Shown: piece after piece, positions 62,564 through 64,000 of the stretch
How the letters are laid out: each line of letters opens with the position of its first letter
Position numbering within the stretch: position 1 is the first letter of the stretch
NCBI RefSeq assembly: GCF_000208865.1
Contig: NC_018396.1
Span: 372,001 to 436,000, forward strand
DNA from: Neospora caninum Liverpool
Taxonomy: Eukaryota; Apicomplexa; Conoidasida; Eucoccidiorida; Sarcocystidae
DNA length: 64,000 nucleotides
Direction: 5' to 3'
Program-made: the position numbers and the translations under genes
Notes under the pieces: model-generated
What the model was told of the DNA's origin: nothing
What the model saw: the letters and a program-made list of their open reading frames with translations, nothing else
Database searches by the model: none

Positions 62564-63796
62564 GCAGCACCTGATGCGAGATGCTTGCTGGAAGTTGCTG
62601 CTAGCTTTTCTCAATTAGAGCATCTGGGAGATTTGCGTGTTTTTCGTTCTCCAGCCGAAGCTCCGTCGAGAGTGACGATTGACGATCGGCTTCGCGATGG
62701 CAGGGACGTCGTAGCTACTTATGGAGGAACAAACTATCGGAGCCAAACCGGACACAGAAAAGGACGAGACTTGCTCAGTTGCACTCCACAAAAAGAAGCG
62801 TTAGTGCGCCGCTCGAATGCCAGTACCCGGTCCCCTCTCAGGTAAACCATCACCATTCGGAAATGATAACGCAAACGTGTCTGTATCGACCGCGACAAGC
62901 ATCTCTCCAGCTAATGAACCGCTGAAGCGTGGAGCAAAGATTCGGTGTTTATCGAGGTTTCGCGAGAGGATTTGCTCGAATCCTCAGACGAAAACATCAG
63001 GCCAGCGTTCCCGACGTTCCGTCACTGTACCGGTTAGAGCGTAAGGCCGTAAGGTCGCTGGTTCTTTCCGAGCCAGTCAACGGGAGTGTCGCTTTCCCAG
63101 AACGAAACACATCTGTAGTCATCTCGTTGTCGTCGTGGCCTGTAACTCGCAGTTCCGTTGGGCCAGATGCATGCTGTTGACATACGAGTGTATCCTCGGT
63201 ATGTTATCAGCATGTGTCACTCTGTTAATCTTTAACAGAGACGTCCAGCATTCGTACTCTCCACCCAGTCCTGTTTCCATGCGGGAAGAAGCAGCTAGAC
63301 GACACCCCGTCCGATCAAGTTCCCTAGCGATATCCGTCCCAAATACAACCAGTTGAGAGGCCGCCATGAACACAAATATCTCGCTTTGATCTACTGCATC
63401 TACGCTCAGTACCTGTGTTGTTGTGGGTAAGCTCATACGGAAAGAGAACGCATCTGGTGCGCCACCAAAGCACCAGTTTGCAAGGAAAGGCGACCAGTGT
63501 GAACCGTCATTATTCCAATGGGCTTCCGATGAAGAAGTGTACGTCCAGAGTTTTAGGTGTTGGGGGTGTCAACGGACCACATAGCAAACCGCGACATCGT
63601 AGCTATTCAGCTGGGTCTTCTGATGGAAGAGGCAGTTGGGTTGGTTTCCGCCGCCCTTCGTCGTCCATTTACATCCCCAAGCTAGAAACAAGCAGCCAAC
63701 TTCCCGTTTCGTTTTCTCCCTCCAGATCCTGACAAGTCACACGGCTTCACGCTACGACACCTCTACTTCCTTGGGCTGGCACAAGAGGCGTTGTAG
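62564..63796 (+). CDS. Possible alternative 3' exons of the START-domain gene
   Basis: If the donor after 61625 is used, three pieces continue the frame exactly: 62564-62841 (92 codons plus two bases, ending in a CAG|GTAAAC donor), a 17-base exon at 63410-63426 (followed by GTAAGC), and 63726-63796 ending in TAG. The joined tail would end GFTLRHLYFLGLAQEAL and make the whole protein 858 aa. All acceptors are CAG or AG with upstream pyrimidines. The first piece has a protein-like composition (LLEVAASFSQLEHLGDLRVF). The 17-base exon is the weakest link. This is inference from splice signals and phase, not from similarity. Confidence 0.35.
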
Positions 63797-64000
63797 ACGA
63801 CGAGAGGAGAGCCCACAGGATTCTCTCGCGGTATACATTTACGGTTGAAGCTCCGACACGTGAGCAAAGCGAACTAGCCGGATTCCTCGGCAACATGTGT
63901 AGAGCAACCGGGAAAAAGCACGCGTGACGACTCAACTCTCAAACCACCACAGCAGGAATCCTTGCGTGGCGGCGATGTAAGCCTTGTTCTGTCGGGATTT

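Noticed and set aside
1..64000. CRISPR arrays, insertion sequences, operons or riboswitches
   Set aside because: The window is eukaryotic nuclear DNA with spliced genes; no spaced repeats, transposase or terminal inverted repeats were seen.

Overview
The window is nuclear DNA from an apicomplexan, most likely a tissue-cyst coccidian of the Toxoplasma/Hammondia/Neospora group. The grounds are intron-rich genes with GT-AG introns of about 0.2-1 kb, 2-5 kb intergenic spaces full of CT/GA-rich tracts, (TA)n and poly-G runs, and very long Ser/Gly/Ala/Pro-rich disordered proteins. Single-copy eukaryotic genes also carry long lineage-type extensions. A block of exactly 100 N at 26979-27078 shows this is a draft assembly. 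Species was inferred from style; no search was possible.

Layout, left to right. (1) 1057-3335, minus: V-ATPase G subunit, 4 exons, with a long N-terminal extension. (2) 8874-11091, plus: translation factor eIF3 subunit F, 3 exons. (3) 12781-17581, minus: mitochondrial haem A synthase COX15, 9 exons, fully resolved. (4) 20691-24660, plus: unknown Ser/Pro-rich protein with one membrane segment. (5) 26466-32940 and 37475-43413, both minus: two tandem paralogues of a membrane-anchored purple-acid-phosphatase/GAP50-like protein that has lost much of the metal-site chemistry. Each is fused to about 800-1000 residues of coiled coil and a shared C-terminal domain, and the first also carries an EEEA(K/N)Q minisatellite. 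(6) 47087-55085, plus: a protein of about 2130 aa, largely disordered, 4 exons. (7) 58789-62378, plus: a START-domain lipid-transfer protein with a hydrophobic anchor; an alternative 3' end reaches about 63796.

The genes do not form an operon and share no single pathway. COX15 serves the respiratory chain, V-ATPase G acidifies organelles, eIF3f acts in translation and the START protein probably moves lipid. The PAP/GAP50-like pair is the most unusual content: a tandem duplication with identical intron positions and phases, conserved loss of catalytic residues, and a conserved extension that I cannot assign to a known family. Exon boundaries were placed by eye from splice consensus, frame continuity and family similarity. 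Every multi-exon model reported closes in frame.
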